A model generated the notes under the pieces. The model saw only the letters and a list, made by a program, of their open reading frames with translations, was not told the origin of the DNA and did not search any database. DNA of 64,000 bases from Pseudomonas fluorescens (GTDB lineage: Bacteria > Pseudomonadota > Gammaproteobacteria > Pseudomonadales > Pseudomonadaceae), in contig NZ_CABVII010000019.1 of NCBI RefSeq assembly GCF_902497995.1, forward strand, positions 1-64,000, read 5' to 3'. Below are positions 15,533 through 24,673 of this stretch, piece by piece. Every line of letters begins with the position of its first letter. The first letter of the stretch is position 1. A program made the position numbers and the translations under genes.

Positions 15533-17112
15533 CTCGACCAAAGAAAGGCGGCCCCGCTAACGCGAAGAGCCAAATAATCGTACGCATGTACCGGGCGTTG
15601 GGTGCTCAAGGGCGTGAATATGCCGGCTATCTGGGCGATTGTTTCCTTATCCGCGTGCTCAACGGCGATGAACCACCTGCACACATCCTGATCGACTTTG
15701 GCATTCTGATGGGCAGTGCGCAGGCCGAAGCACGTATGCGGCAAATTGCTACCGATATCGTCAAGACGACAGGTGGCACCTTCGCGGCGGATGGCAGCGT
15801 ACTGACAAAAGGCTCGCTCGATTTGCTGGTCATCACCCACGAACACTGGGACCACATCTCGGGTTTTTCGCAGGCGCAAGACATCATCTTCGGCGGCCTT
15901 GCCATTAATAAACTCTGGATGGCCTGGACCGAGGATGACAACGATGCCTTTGCTAATCAGCTACGCCAGGATCGCGACAAGCGCGGCGTTGCATTGGCGG
16001 CTCTTTCCGAAATCATTCAGCAGGCTGCTGCGAGTCCAACCTCATCGCCGTTTGCCGCCGACCGGCAGGTTGCACTTTCCGGGCTCGATGCTTTTTTAGG
16101 GCCACTTGTTGCAAACAGTGGGGCCGGGCCGGTCGATGCCGCGTTCGGTGCCGCACCGGTCAAAGCCAAGCGGCTCAAAGGCCGCGACATCATGGAAAAA
16201 GTGAAGGCTGAGGCACTCTCCAAGGAATTCCTGTTACCCGGTCAGGTTGTCGCCGCTCCCGGAGCACTGAAGGCCTTTGTTCTCGGTCCCCCGCACAATT
16301 TGGAACGGCTGAAACAGGACAAACCTTCGTCGGGTCCGGCGAAAGAGACTTATCTCGATAACAGGGCCTTTGACGATCTTCTGTTCCGTTTGGTAGACGG
16401 TGAGTCTCACGACCCGGATAACGACTTGCCGTTCGCAAGCCGATCTCATCGCATCCGTACGGACCATGTTCGCGCGGCGGACAATGCGTCGACCGCCATC
16501 GATGTAAACACCGACACCGGTATTCTCCGGTGGCTCAATGAGCGCTATTACGCTGGGGCCGATAGAGACGGGCGCGATCAATCGCGTCGGGCAATCGATG
16601 CCGATTGGCTCGGCGCTGCCGGCCCGCTTGCCCTCAAACTCGACTCTGACACCAACAATACGAGCCTCGTGCTTGCGTTTGAGCTTCCCGACGAAACCTT
16701 CATGCTTTTTCCTGGCGATGCGCAGGTTGGCAATTGGTTGTCCTGGCACGATCAGAAGTACAAGTACAAGTACCAGGACGAGGACCGAGAGCTCTCGGCA
16801 ACTGACATTCTGGGGCGTGTGCGTTTTTACAAGGTTGGGCACCACGGCAGTCACAACGCAACGCTCAAGGAGAAAGGCCTCGACCTGATGACTCACCGCG
16901 AGCTGGTGGCAGCGATTCCCACGGACGAGGTCTTCGGCAAGCAGCAAGGCGCTAAAGGTTGGCAGATGCCTAATCCTCATCTGAAGGAGGCCATCCTGAC
17001 CGCAACCAAAGGGCGAACGTTTCGCAACGATGACACCCTCAATGCGCACTACACGCAGTTCAAAAACGCTCTGAATTCCACGGATCTCTATCTTGAGTAC
17101 AGGGTGTTTTAA
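15529..17112 (+). CDS. MBL-fold (ComEC/Rec2-like) metallohydrolase, module A
   Basis: A 527-aa protein with the metallo-beta-lactamase signature THEHWDHISGF (HxHxDH at about 104-109), a later FMLFPGDAQVGNWLSW block and GHHGSHNATL at about 437, which are the metal-binding motifs seen in the ComEC/Rec2 branch. No signal peptide and no membrane helices, so not a DNA channel; a soluble hydrolase is expected. Substrate unknown. Coupled to the peptidase gene by an ATGA overlap; the same pair recurs in module B (44089-45513) with identical order, which argues that the two proteins work together. Confidence 0.82.
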   Translation: MTRPKKGGPANAKSQIIVRMYRALGAQGREYAGYLGDCFLIRVLNGDEPPAHILIDFGILMGSAQAEARMRQIATDIVKTTGGTFAADGSVLTKGSLDLLVITHEHWDHISGFSQAQDIIFGGLAINKLWMAWTEDDNDAFANQLRQDRDKRGVALAALSEIIQQAAASPTSSPFAADRQVALSGLDAFLGPLVANSGAGPVDAAFGAAPVKAKRLKGRDIMEKVKAEALSKEFLLPGQVVAAPGALKAFVLGPPHNLERLKQDKPSSGPAKETYLDNRAFDDLLFRLVDGESHDPDNDLPFASRSHRIRTDHVRAADNASTAIDVNTDTGILRWLNERYYAGADRDGRDQSRRAIDADWLGAAGPLALKLDSDTNNTSLVLAFELPDETFMLFPGDAQVGNWLSWHDQKYKYKYQDEDRELSATDILGRVRFYKVGHHGSHNATLKEKGLDLMTHRELVAAIPTDEVFGKQQGAKGWQMPNPHLKEAILTATKGRTFRNDDTLNAHYTQFKNALNSTDLYLEYRVF

Positions 17113-17131
17113 TCCGACGGAGCAAGCGCTG

Positions 17132-17185
17132 ATGAAAGCTTATCGCAGCGCCTATATCGCGGGCGTTGAATTCGGCGACTTCTGA
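17132..17185 (+). CDS. Possible 17-aa micro-ORF between module A genes
   Basis: ATG at 17132 encodes MKAYRSAYIAGVEFGDF and stops 15 bases before the next gene. A CGGAG ribosome-like site precedes it at moderate distance. It may be a translational link or chance. Confidence 0.2.
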   Translation: MKAYRSAYIAGVEFGDF

Positions 17186-17200
17186 CAGGAGAGATAAACC

Positions 17201-19036
17201 ATGGCCAAATGCCCCTTTGCCGAACAGCGCCCCATTACCGGTACCAGCGGAAGTTACACGGGCGGCGTCTTCAAAATTGTTCATCACACGACGGAGGGTG
17301 GGAGCGCAGAGGGCGCCTTTACCGCGTTCAAGTCCAACCGGTCGGACCCGCACTTCACGGTCGACGCCAGCAAAATTTACCAGCATATCGACACCGACAC
17401 AGCGGCGCGCTCGCTACGCAATGCAAAAGACGGTGTACAAACCAACCGAGATCGCGCCCTGCAGATAGAAGTTGTCGGTTTCGCCGGTAAACCCAAAAAC
17501 AAAGCGACGCTGAAGAACCTGGCCCGCCTCTGCCGTTGGCTCGAGCAGATCCATGACGTCCCATTGGTTTGGCCGTCGGGGCTGCCCAAGCCCGCCAAGA
17601 ACGGCAAGGATCCGGGCGGCCATTTACGCAGCACGGAGAACTGGACCAAAGGCGGCCATTTCGGGCACTGCCATGTACCCGAAAACACACACTGGGATCC
17701 CGCCTATACAAAGACCGAGGTCGGGTACCTGATGGCGGCAAAATTTGATGCCGCGGGCAAGTTAACCAATGCCCAGGACCCTGACATTGTCGCACTGGAA
17801 AATCAGCCGATGGCAATAGACGGCGATACGACGTTCGAGATCATGGGGGATCATGCCGATGTTGGGGAGGCGTCAGCGAGTAATGTAGAACCTGTGAATG
17901 TGGCAGTGACTGAGCAACCGGAATCTGCAGCAGGTCGCCCGGAGTCAGGCGTAGGGCTGTGTCTATCCGGCGGTGGTTACCGAGCGATGCTGTTTCACGT
18001 GGGAAGCCTTTGGCGCCTCTATGAAACCGGCCAGCTCTTTTCGCTGCAGCGTATCTCGAGCGTATCCGGAGGCTCGATCACCAGCGCAGTTCTCGCCCTG
18101 GCCTGGAAGCATCTACCTTTTGATGGCGCACGGGGGCCCTTCGAGGCACGTGTTGTCGACCCCATTCGTGCGCTTGCACGACGTACGCTTGACGCCGATG
18201 CAATTATCGGTGGCTTTCTGCTTCCCGGAAGTATTGGTGAGAACGTCGCTGCGGCCTATGACAAGTACCTTTTCGACGGGGCAACATTGCAGGACCTGCC
18301 TGATACCCCTCGCTTTGTAATCAATGCCACCAACGTGCAATCCTGCGTGCTGTGGCGTTTTTCCAAACCTTACATGGGCGACTATCGCGTCGGGCTCATC
18401 GAGAAGCCTGATTTTTCGATCGCCCGGGCGGTTGCAGCCTCTTCAGCCTTTCCACCGGTGCTATCACCGCTGACCATCGAACTTCATCCGGCCGCCTTTA
18501 AACCTGGCTCGGGCGACGACCTGCAACGGCCACCTTTTACCTCTGATGTCGTGCTGGCCGACGGCGGCGTTTATGACAACCTGGGCCTGGAGACCGTTTG
18601 GAAACGCTACGAAACGGTTCTTGTCAGCGACGCTGGCGCCAAAATCAAACCAGAGGAAGAGCCTAAACACGATTGGCCACGCCACGCCTATCGCGTCCTG
18701 GATCTGATCGACAATCAGGTGCGTAGTCTTCGCAAACGCGCGCTCATCGCGAGCTATCAAGCCAAACCTGATGATCCCGGCAAGCGCCTGGGGACCTATT
18801 GGGGAATAGGCACCCAGTACGATCACTACTCGGGCCGCGCACTCACTCTCAGTTGCAATGCTGCGCGCACCCAAGAGCTGGCCGGCATCTCTACGCGTCT
18901 GAAGCGGCTGGATGAGGAGCTGCAGGAACGATTGATCAATTGGGGATACGCGGTTACGGATGCGGCTTTACGCACCTACGTCGATGCCGAGCTGAATAAA
19001 CCCAAAGCGTTTCCCTATCCCGATAGCGGTGTCTGA
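17201..19036 (+). CDS. N-acetylmuramoyl-L-alanine amidase-like domain fused to patatin phospholipase
   Basis: 611 aa, two enzymes in one chain. The N-terminus (1-185) looks like an amidase_2/PGRP fold, with a first zinc histidine in IVHHTTEGG (about 28-29) and a GHFGHCHVPENTHWDP segment near 152-166 that can supply the other ligands. A linker of about 60 residues follows. The patatin part (250-611) has the oxyanion loop SGGGYRAM, the nucleophile in SSVSGGSI (about 287) and the Asp in ADGGVYDN (about 454), so it should be an active lipid acyl hydrolase. No signal peptide. AGGAGA precedes the ATG. The fusion suggests one protein attacking both peptidoglycan and membrane; that is inference. Confidence 0.8.
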   Translation: MAKCPFAEQRPITGTSGSYTGGVFKIVHHTTEGGSAEGAFTAFKSNRSDPHFTVDASKIYQHIDTDTAARSLRNAKDGVQTNRDRALQIEVVGFAGKPKNKATLKNLARLCRWLEQIHDVPLVWPSGLPKPAKNGKDPGGHLRSTENWTKGGHFGHCHVPENTHWDPAYTKTEVGYLMAAKFDAAGKLTNAQDPDIVALENQPMAIDGDTTFEIMGDHADVGEASASNVEPVNVAVTEQPESAAGRPESGVGLCLSGGGYRAMLFHVGSLWRLYETGQLFSLQRISSVSGGSITSAVLALAWKHLPFDGARGPFEARVVDPIRALARRTLDADAIIGGFLLPGSIGENVAAAYDKYLFDGATLQDLPDTPRFVINATNVQSCVLWRFSKPYMGDYRVGLIEKPDFSIARAVAASSAFPPVLSPLTIELHPAAFKPGSGDDLQRPPFTSDVVLADGGVYDNLGLETVWKRYETVLVSDAGAKIKPEEEPKHDWPRHAYRVLDLIDNQVRSLRKRALIASYQAKPDDPGKRLGTYWGIGTQYDHYSGRALTLSCNAARTQELAGISTRLKRLDEELQERLINWGYAVTDAALRTYVDAELNKPKAFPYPDSGV

Positions 19037-19086
19037 TATGAGACACCGAATGTTGCCCCCTCCCACGTTTCGTAAGGAGATCAGAC

Positions 19087-20688
19087 ATGCCTTCTTTACG
19101 TCTCATCCTGCTTTTTGATGGCACCGACAACACGCCCAAGGATCGCACCAACGTCTGGCGCACCTATGGGTTGCTCGCGGAAAAAGACGTGAATGGTGTT
19201 CCCCAGAAAAAGGAATACATCTCGGGAGTCGGCACCGACGTTGGCGAACTCGTCCGAGGCAGCATCTTTGGCCAGGGCGTTGCCCGCAAAATTCGTGAAG
19301 GCTACGAATGGCTGGTCGAGAATTATCAGGACGACGCGCAGATTTACGTCTTCGGCTTCAGCCGAGGCGCCTTCGCCGCTCGCAGCCTCGTGCAGATGAT
19401 CGCCATCTGCGGACTTGCACGCCCGGACACGCTCAAGGAATGGAGCACCAAGGAAATTTTCGACCGTTATGCAGATATTTCGCAGCAGGATAGCGAGGTC
19501 ATCCGCCCCATATGGCGATTGCGCTACTGGCAAGGCCACCCGGCGCAAGCGCCTTCCGGCTGGCATCCCGACCGCTTGGAGGCCCGCCTCATCGATGACG
19601 TCTACGTGCGTGCGGTGAAGATCCATATGGCCGGCCTGTGGGACACCGTTGGCGCCATCGATGCCGACGCCCTGCATAACAAAGACGCCCACCGCGGCAA
19701 GTCCGCCGCTCACAACGTGCGACCCACACGGGCGCAGGGCTACGGCTACCATGCCCTCGCCATCGACGAACACCGCCCAATGTTCGAGGCCTCCCTGTGG
19801 CGCGCCTTCGCCGAAACGGGAAAGGAAGCAGAAACACTCGCCGATTTCACTAAATGCTACGAGCAACGCTGGTTTATCGGTGCGCACTCCGACGTTGGCG
19901 GCGGCTACCAGGACGATGATCTACCCAATATTACCCTGCACTGGATGATGCAGAAGGCCACTGCGCTCGGCCTTGCGTTCACTCACACCATCGAGCCCCG
20001 CCCCGGCGCGTGGCACGACCCCGTTCACGACAGTTTCAAAGCCTTCGCCGGTCAGATCCTCAACATCTGGGACGAAATCAAAAACGGCGACCAGCGTAAT
20101 TACCGAGATATCGGCAGGCTACCCCGCAGTATCGTTACGGCAGGAGGTACGGCGGGCTCCCTGTGCACCATTAACGAAACCATTGATGATTCCGTGCTAC
20201 GCCGCTGGCAGGAGGACCCCACCTACCGCCCGCCCAAGCTGGTGGGGTACTTTGTTCGAAACCCCGGTGAGCTTCCCCACGGTACAACCACGGCGCAACG
20301 CACCCAGCGCATCTACGCCGAAAAATACTGGAACCAGACCGGTGTGTTCCTGCGCGCCGGCGTCCGTTACCGAGCCCACGTCGTGCCCGGGGTTGGCGAA
20401 CCCTTACGCGATCTCAAGTACATCGCGCGGGGTATCGACGGTGAGGACTGGGACAGCGTCGCCCACAGGACTGCCTCACTTGTCCATGGTAAGCGCAAGG
20501 ATGACGCCAAATGGTTCGCCCTCATTGGCACCGTGGATAAGAACCACCCTTGGGTAATGAAAGACGGTGGTGAGTTCACCGTGCCCGTCAGCGGCCAGAT
20601 GCTCTGCTACTTCAACGATGTGCAAATCGAACTAGGGTTCTACGACAATAATTCTGGCTGGGTAATGTTGGAAGTCGAGCAACTCTAG
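19087..20688 (+). CDS. DUF2235 / Tle1-like phospholipase
   Basis: A 533-aa alpha/beta-hydrolase of the DUF2235 family, which includes the type VI secretion phospholipase effectors Tle1. Visible features: N-terminal LLFDGTDNTPKDRTNVWR, nucleophile elbow GFSRG (S92), and the GAHSDVGGGY block (about 265) that supplies the catalytic Asp. No signal peptide; Tle1 proteins are delivered by VgrG, but no VgrG, PAAR or immunity lipoprotein gene follows directly except the small lipoprotein at 20729-21028 on the opposite strand. Start fixed by AAGGAGAT. Last gene of module A, 50 bases behind the fusion protein. Confidence 0.85.
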   Translation: MPSLRLILLFDGTDNTPKDRTNVWRTYGLLAEKDVNGVPQKKEYISGVGTDVGELVRGSIFGQGVARKIREGYEWLVENYQDDAQIYVFGFSRGAFAARSLVQMIAICGLARPDTLKEWSTKEIFDRYADISQQDSEVIRPIWRLRYWQGHPAQAPSGWHPDRLEARLIDDVYVRAVKIHMAGLWDTVGAIDADALHNKDAHRGKSAAHNVRPTRAQGYGYHALAIDEHRPMFEASLWRAFAETGKEAETLADFTKCYEQRWFIGAHSDVGGGYQDDDLPNITLHWMMQKATALGLAFTHTIEPRPGAWHDPVHDSFKAFAGQILNIWDEIKNGDQRNYRDIGRLPRSIVTAGGTAGSLCTINETIDDSVLRRWQEDPTYRPPKLVGYFVRNPGELPHGTTTAQRTQRIYAEKYWNQTGVFLRAGVRYRAHVVPGVGEPLRDLKYIARGIDGEDWDSVAHRTASLVHGKRKDDAKWFALIGTVDKNHPWVMKDGGEFTVPVSGQMLCYFNDVQIELGFYDNNSGWVMLEVEQL

Positions 20689-20692
20689 CCAT

Positions 20693-20728
20693 GACGTTTA
20701 AGGTGAGTGAGCGAACATTGCTGAATGC
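20693..20728. repeat. 36-bp direct repeat, right copy
   Basis: GACGTTTAAGGTGAGTGAGC... matches 11283-11318 at 33 of 36 bases. It sits exactly between the stop codon of the Tle1-like gene and the 3' end of the converging lipoprotein gene. Confidence 0.75.
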
Positions 20729-21028
20729 CTATTTTCTGCACTCGGCCAACACCACTTGACAGGTATCCGGCGTGCCACCGGATCGGCCGGCATAACGAAT
20801 GCAGTTATTCAGGGATTTCTTGCGCGCCATGCTCAAGGTGTCTCCCCAGGCGAGACCGCCCTCGCCGGAGGTGGGGAGCGCTTTGGCATAGCAATTCGAG
20901 CCTAAGCTCGACGCGGAATAGCGCGCCGTGGCCGCTTTACCTGAACATCCCGCCAGCAACGCCAGGTTGATGGCGAGCAGGGAGGGCAGGACCCAAGACG
21001 CGCAGTGGCGTGCTGTTTTTCCGGTCAT
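20729..21028 (-). CDS. Small lipoprotein
   Basis: 99 aa with a clear lipobox (LPSLLAINLALLAGC) and four further cysteines (SNCYAKAL, NNCIRYAG, DTCQVV, ECRK) that could form disulphides in the periplasm. No recognised family. AGGAC precedes the ATG at 21028. Converges on the Tle1-like gene. Immunity proteins to Tle-type phospholipases are often periplasmic lipoproteins, so an immunity role is conceivable, but the opposite strand argues against simple co-expression. Confidence 0.65.
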   Translation of the reverse strand: MTGKTARHCASWVLPSLLAINLALLAGCSGKAATARYSASSLGSNCYAKALPTSGEGGLAWGDTLSMARKKSLNNCIRYAGRSGGTPDTCQVVLAECRK

Positions 21029-21239
21029 GGCATTGTCCTGCAGAAGGCGGCTAGCAGCGTGTGTGTAGTCGGGTACTCATCAGATTAGACGGTAGGTTGA
21101 TGTTGAGAACCGCATTCCGGCGCTTTTGGTTTGTTTCTGGTAGCAGCGTGCAAAAATGGAGTTTTCACGTTCAATGCATGGGTAGCCAGGCTGGGGCGAC
21201 TTTTTCAACACAATCGGCCAGAAGTGGACACTCAGAAAC

Positions 21240-22004
21240 TCAACCGCGCACCAGGTAGGCCCCTGGGGGAACCCGATCTCGCAGCTTCTTGCATTTGCCG
21301 GGTGCAGGCTGGTGCCCTGGCGGACGATCAGGAAACCAAATTCGGCATTTACCCGGAGGCGGCATATGGCCGCGGGGAATCTCAACCTCAGCGTACGCCC
21401 GCTCTGGCTCGAGATTAGCCATTTGCAATTTTCCTTCGGGCCCGGCTCTGCCAGCCGTCGGTGCATCCGAAACCCGATCGGTCTCTGCGCTAGCGAAGCT
21501 GCCAGCGTCACGCCCAGTGTCCGGAATGGATTGCTCAACAACCGCCATTTCAGCTTCGCGGCGCCTTTGGGTCTCCTCTTCCAGCCCCTTCTGTACTGCG
21601 ACCAGGTCCTCTTTGGCATTGGGGTGGGTACCCGAAGATTGCGCCTGCTGCGCCGCCTGGATCAATTGGTAGTTGCGGTTGCGCAACTCGACGTTGCGAC
21701 CAACCCGCATGTTCGAGCGCACAGCCAAGGTTTCAGCCTGCTGGTACTGCCCCTGCTGAAGACGCAACACTCCAAGGTAATGCAGCGTCGCGGGATTGTT
21801 CGGCTGGATATGCAGGGCACGCTCCAGCGTGGCAGCGGCTTGGTCCAACTTGCCATTTTCATACTGTCGCGAGGCGGTTTCGATCAGGGTGGTCGATGCG
21901 CTGTTGCTTTGCGCGGGCGCTCTTCGCTCGGCAGCGACAGAACAAAACGACGCGACGGCGCAGAACACCAGGATGAGGCCCGGCAGAAAACTCTTGGTTG
22001 GCAT
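21240..22004 (-). CDS. Exported TPR-domain protein
   Basis: 254 aa from the ATG at 22004: hydrophobic signal (FLPGLILVFCAVASFCSVA), then tetratricopeptide repeats (ASRQYENGKLDQAAATLERALHIQPNNPATLHYLGVLRLQQGQYQQAE), a charged coiled-coil-like middle, and a C-terminal proline/cysteine-rich tail (GHMPPPGKCRIWFPDRPPGHQPAPGKCKKL) typical of small periplasmic proteins. Likely a periplasmic adaptor; partner unknown. The start is uncertain because no good ribosome site is seen; an in-frame ATG at about 22037 is the alternative. Confidence 0.6.
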   Translation of the reverse strand: MPTKSFLPGLILVFCAVASFCSVAAERRAPAQSNSASTTLIETASRQYENGKLDQAAATLERALHIQPNNPATLHYLGVLRLQQGQYQQAETLAVRSNMRVGRNVELRNRNYQLIQAAQQAQSSGTHPNAKEDLVAVQKGLEEETQRRREAEMAVVEQSIPDTGRDAGSFASAETDRVSDAPTAGRAGPEGKLQMANLEPERAYAEVEIPRGHMPPPGKCRIWFPDRPPGHQPAPGKCKKLRDRVPPGAYLVRG

Positions 22005-22476
22005 CAGGGGGCGGACTCGACTGAACTCGGACGGCATTGCCGTAAAACAGACCACAGCGCTGCTCGGCATTTCCGATACAGGTCCGCTATTGACCTGGCC
22101 CATACCCTGAAGTTCCTGCTGCAACGGCCATCGCAACCAGTATCATTTTTACCACCTCAACATCTAGGCATGATCTGTTGCTGCGCTTCATGCAGGGCAG
22201 AAAACGGCCAAAAGCTGCCTGTCGATTTCGTCTGAGGAAACCCAGACGATCTGTCTCTTGCAGCGCCTTGTCAAGACGTCGAGTTGTCCACGGAACCAGG
22301 GGGCAAACCTCATCCAAAAAACAGCATCCCAAGGCACTGATCGGCCAAGAGTATCCGATCAAACAGTAAGTGCGGCCACACAGTGCTGTGTGGCAGCTGT
22401 AAGTGCCAAACGAATGCAGATGCGCTACTACAATACGTAGAACTCTGGGGTCCTCACAGGAAGCGAGCGAATGTGA
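22005..22476. other. Intergenic region, nothing recognised
   Basis: About 470 bases between a leftward and a rightward gene, so both promoters should be here. Several short frames on both strands lack ribosome sites and family resemblance. Confidence 0.5.
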
Positions 22477-23403
22477 ATGAAACACAAACTCTGCGTCGTC
22501 AGGTTGGTTCGGTTGGCCTCCGCTTCGCTCATCATAGTAGCCCCCGCTGCAGTCGCAGAGGATCTCGAACCCAGGTCCTATGCCAATACGCCGGTCGGTA
22601 TCAATTTCCTGCTCGTGGGCTACAGCGATCTCAACGGCAGCGTGACGGCCAACCCGTCAATCCCGCTCCAAGATGCCAAGCTCAACATAAAGACTGTCGT
22701 GTTTGCCTTTGCCAGATCTCTGGACGTCTGGGGCCGCTCCGGGAAGTTCGATATCGTCGTGCCTGAGGCAAAATTGACGGGCTCTGCTCTGCTCGCCGGT
22801 GAACCCAAGGAGCGTAATGTTACTGGGTTGATCGATCCAAGATTCCGCTTTTCGGTCAACTTGTATGGCGCCCCGGCGATGTCGCTGGCTGAGTTCCCCA
22901 GCTATCAACAGGATGTGATTATCGGCGCCAGCCTGGCGATCACGGCGCCGCTCGGCCAATACGACGCTAGCAGGCTGGTCAATCTCGGCAACAATCGCTG
23001 GTCATTCAAGCCTGAACTTGGGGTTTCCAAGCGTCTGGGGCAAGTGACCCTGGAATTATCCGGCGCGGGAACCTTTTACACCGACAATGACGAGTTACTC
23101 GGCGACCACGTACTTTCCCAGAACCCGATTTACCAGGTACAGGCGCATCTTATCTATGCCTTTAGCAACGGTATTTGGGCGTCGCTGGATGCGACTTACT
23201 TCGCTGGCGGGAGTAGCTCAGTCGATGGGGTCGGCAACCACGATTTTCAGGAAAACACACGCTACGGAGGCACCCTCACGCTACCGTTGAATCGGAACCA
23301 TTCGCTAAAGCTGAACGCGAGTAATGGCGGGCATACCCGCACGGGCAGCGAGTACGATGTCATTGGCATAGTCTGGCAGTATCGCTTCGGCGGAGAGCTT
23401 TGA
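22477..23403 (+). CDS. MetA-pathway-of-phenol-degradation family outer-membrane protein
   Basis: 308 aa with a signal peptide (SASLIIVAPAAVAED) and alternating beta-strand pattern up to a C-terminal aromatic end (IGIVWQYRFGGEL), consistent with an outer-membrane beta-barrel of the PF13557-like 'transporter' group. Blocks such as GINFLLVGYSDLNGSV and QDVIIGASLAITAPLGQYD are typical of these proteins. Substrate unknown. It stands alone. AGGAAGCGAG lies upstream of the start. Confidence 0.75.
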   Translation: MKHKLCVVRLVRLASASLIIVAPAAVAEDLEPRSYANTPVGINFLLVGYSDLNGSVTANPSIPLQDAKLNIKTVVFAFARSLDVWGRSGKFDIVVPEAKLTGSALLAGEPKERNVTGLIDPRFRFSVNLYGAPAMSLAEFPSYQQDVIIGASLAITAPLGQYDASRLVNLGNNRWSFKPELGVSKRLGQVTLELSGAGTFYTDNDELLGDHVLSQNPIYQVQAHLIYAFSNGIWASLDATYFAGGSSSVDGVGNHDFQENTRYGGTLTLPLNRNHSLKLNASNGGHTRTGSEYDVIGIVWQYRFGGEL

Positions 23404-23679
23404 AACATAGGATTTACGCTACATTTCATTCATGCCTTAGTGAGACATTTATCTGATGCTGGTTGTTACCTTGCCATTTGTGACAGGCAACTACCGGCCA
23501 AAAGCGGCCGGTGGGTGGAAGAGCGTTGATTGACTAGCTACGCTCAGCCTATTGCCGGGAATGAGCGAGCAGGTTTGGTTCTCCGGCGATGGTAGATAGA
23601 TGAGAGAACAGGGAATGTTATCCACCGAGCCTGAACGCATTATCACCCCACTTGGGGTCCATTTACGTTAGGAGTCATC
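23404..23679. other. Intergenic region with a GGCC stem-loop
   Basis: A short GC-rich stem (CCGGCC-AAAAG-CGGCCGG, about 23493-23512) follows the outer-membrane gene without a T tract. No other signal is seen before the ribosome site of the next gene. Confidence 0.4.
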
Positions 23680-23946
23680 ATGGCGGTAGGCGATATAAAA
23701 GAATTTCCATGTCCGCTCTGCGGTAATGTTCTCTTTCGTAAAGAGCTAAGGCAACACGGTGGGAGCGGCGACGCCATTTGGCTTAACACAGCCGATAGAC
23801 CGCCGGTAGAAACAGATTGCTCCGGCACGTTCATCAAGTGCCCGAGTTGCTCGGGACGGGTCGCGATGCTTCCGGACCCTGTGCATCCTGATTCTGACTT
23901 CTATATTTCGCCAGTTCAGAATGAGCAAGCCGCTCCGAACCTCTAG
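23680..23946 (+). CDS. Small zinc-ribbon-like protein
   Basis: 88 aa with two CxxC pairs, FPCPLCGNVLF and FIKCPSCSGRVAML, plus a third cysteine in ETDCSG; this should bind one or two zinc ions. No signal peptide, function unknown. TTAGGAGTCATC before the ATG is a near-ideal ribosome site. Compact size and tight spacing to the next small gene, with attC-like sequences nearby, suggest a gene cassette. Confidence 0.6.
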   Translation: MAVGDIKEFPCPLCGNVLFRKELRQHGGSGDAIWLNTADRPPVETDCSGTFIKCPSCSGRVAMLPDPVHPDSDFYISPVQNEQAAPNL

Positions 23947-24041
23947 CTCGAGCAGACGCGGTGAAGTGGTTGATGTATTCGGGTTCTGGCCGGGGCCGCG
24001 CCGCTCAACAACATGTTGGGCATCCGAATAAGAGGTCTGTA

Positions 24042-24524
24042 ATGACTCCAGTAACGGAAACAGAAATCCTTCGCATCGTTGATGAAATGCGCAAGAAAGG
24101 GCAATTCATCCCGACATCTGTAGCGACGATCCCTAGATTTCCCTTCCCAACGTTCTCTGCTCTTCAGGCCGCGCTACGGGATCACAGCTTTCTCTTACAA
24201 AGATTTTCGGTGCATTTCGAGGTGAACATCTTCAACCTTTTTGCATCGTCCATGCAGCAAGCCGCTAATAAACTCTACATGGCAAGTTCGTTTGTCTTGC
24301 CCATAGGCTCGGTAGCTTTAGCGTTCATTTATTCGTGGTGGTGGCTGCTTGGTGTTCTGAGCCTCTTTCTTGTACTTGGTCGCTCGAAACGGTTGTACAA
24401 CCGGGTCATCTATTCTGCTGCATTCGAATCAGAATTGCAGTTTTACTTTCTATACTTCGTCGGACAAGTGTGCATCACTTCGGCTGATTTTAAGGAGTCA
24501 TTCTATTGGGAGCGAGACAAATAG
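24042..24524 (+). CDS. Hypothetical two-helix membrane protein, cassette-like
   Basis: 160 aa with a soluble head (MTPVTETEILRIVDEMRKKGQFIP...) and a hairpin of membrane helices (YMASSFVLPIGSVALAFIYSWWWLLGVLSLFLVL) followed by a soluble tail. I do not recognise a family. AGAGG precedes the ATG at 24042, and GTTGGGC (24015-24021), an attC-type right core, lies just upstream, as expected at the start of an integron cassette. Its G+C is lower than that of the core genes. Confidence 0.55.
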   Translation: MTPVTETEILRIVDEMRKKGQFIPTSVATIPRFPFPTFSALQAALRDHSFLLQRFSVHFEVNIFNLFASSMQQAANKLYMASSFVLPIGSVALAFIYSWWWLLGVLSLFLVLGRSKRLYNRVIYSAAFESELQFYFLYFVGQVCITSADFKESFYWERDK

Positions 24525-24673
24525 ATGCCCTGCGGATACCCAACTAGGCGCTCCAGCCGACGTTAGCCGCTCAAGGTAGCCAGGTAGGGCTGGTGAAACC
24601 CGCGTTGCTTGTCCTGTGGCATTACCGCGTGGGTTTCACCCACCCTACAAAAGCTTCAACTTGCTTCAGCGAA

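Noticed and set aside
13448..20688. Type VI secretion effector operon with VgrG
   Set aside because: Although the last gene resembles Tle1, no VgrG, Hcp, PAAR or DUF4123 gene is present in the window.
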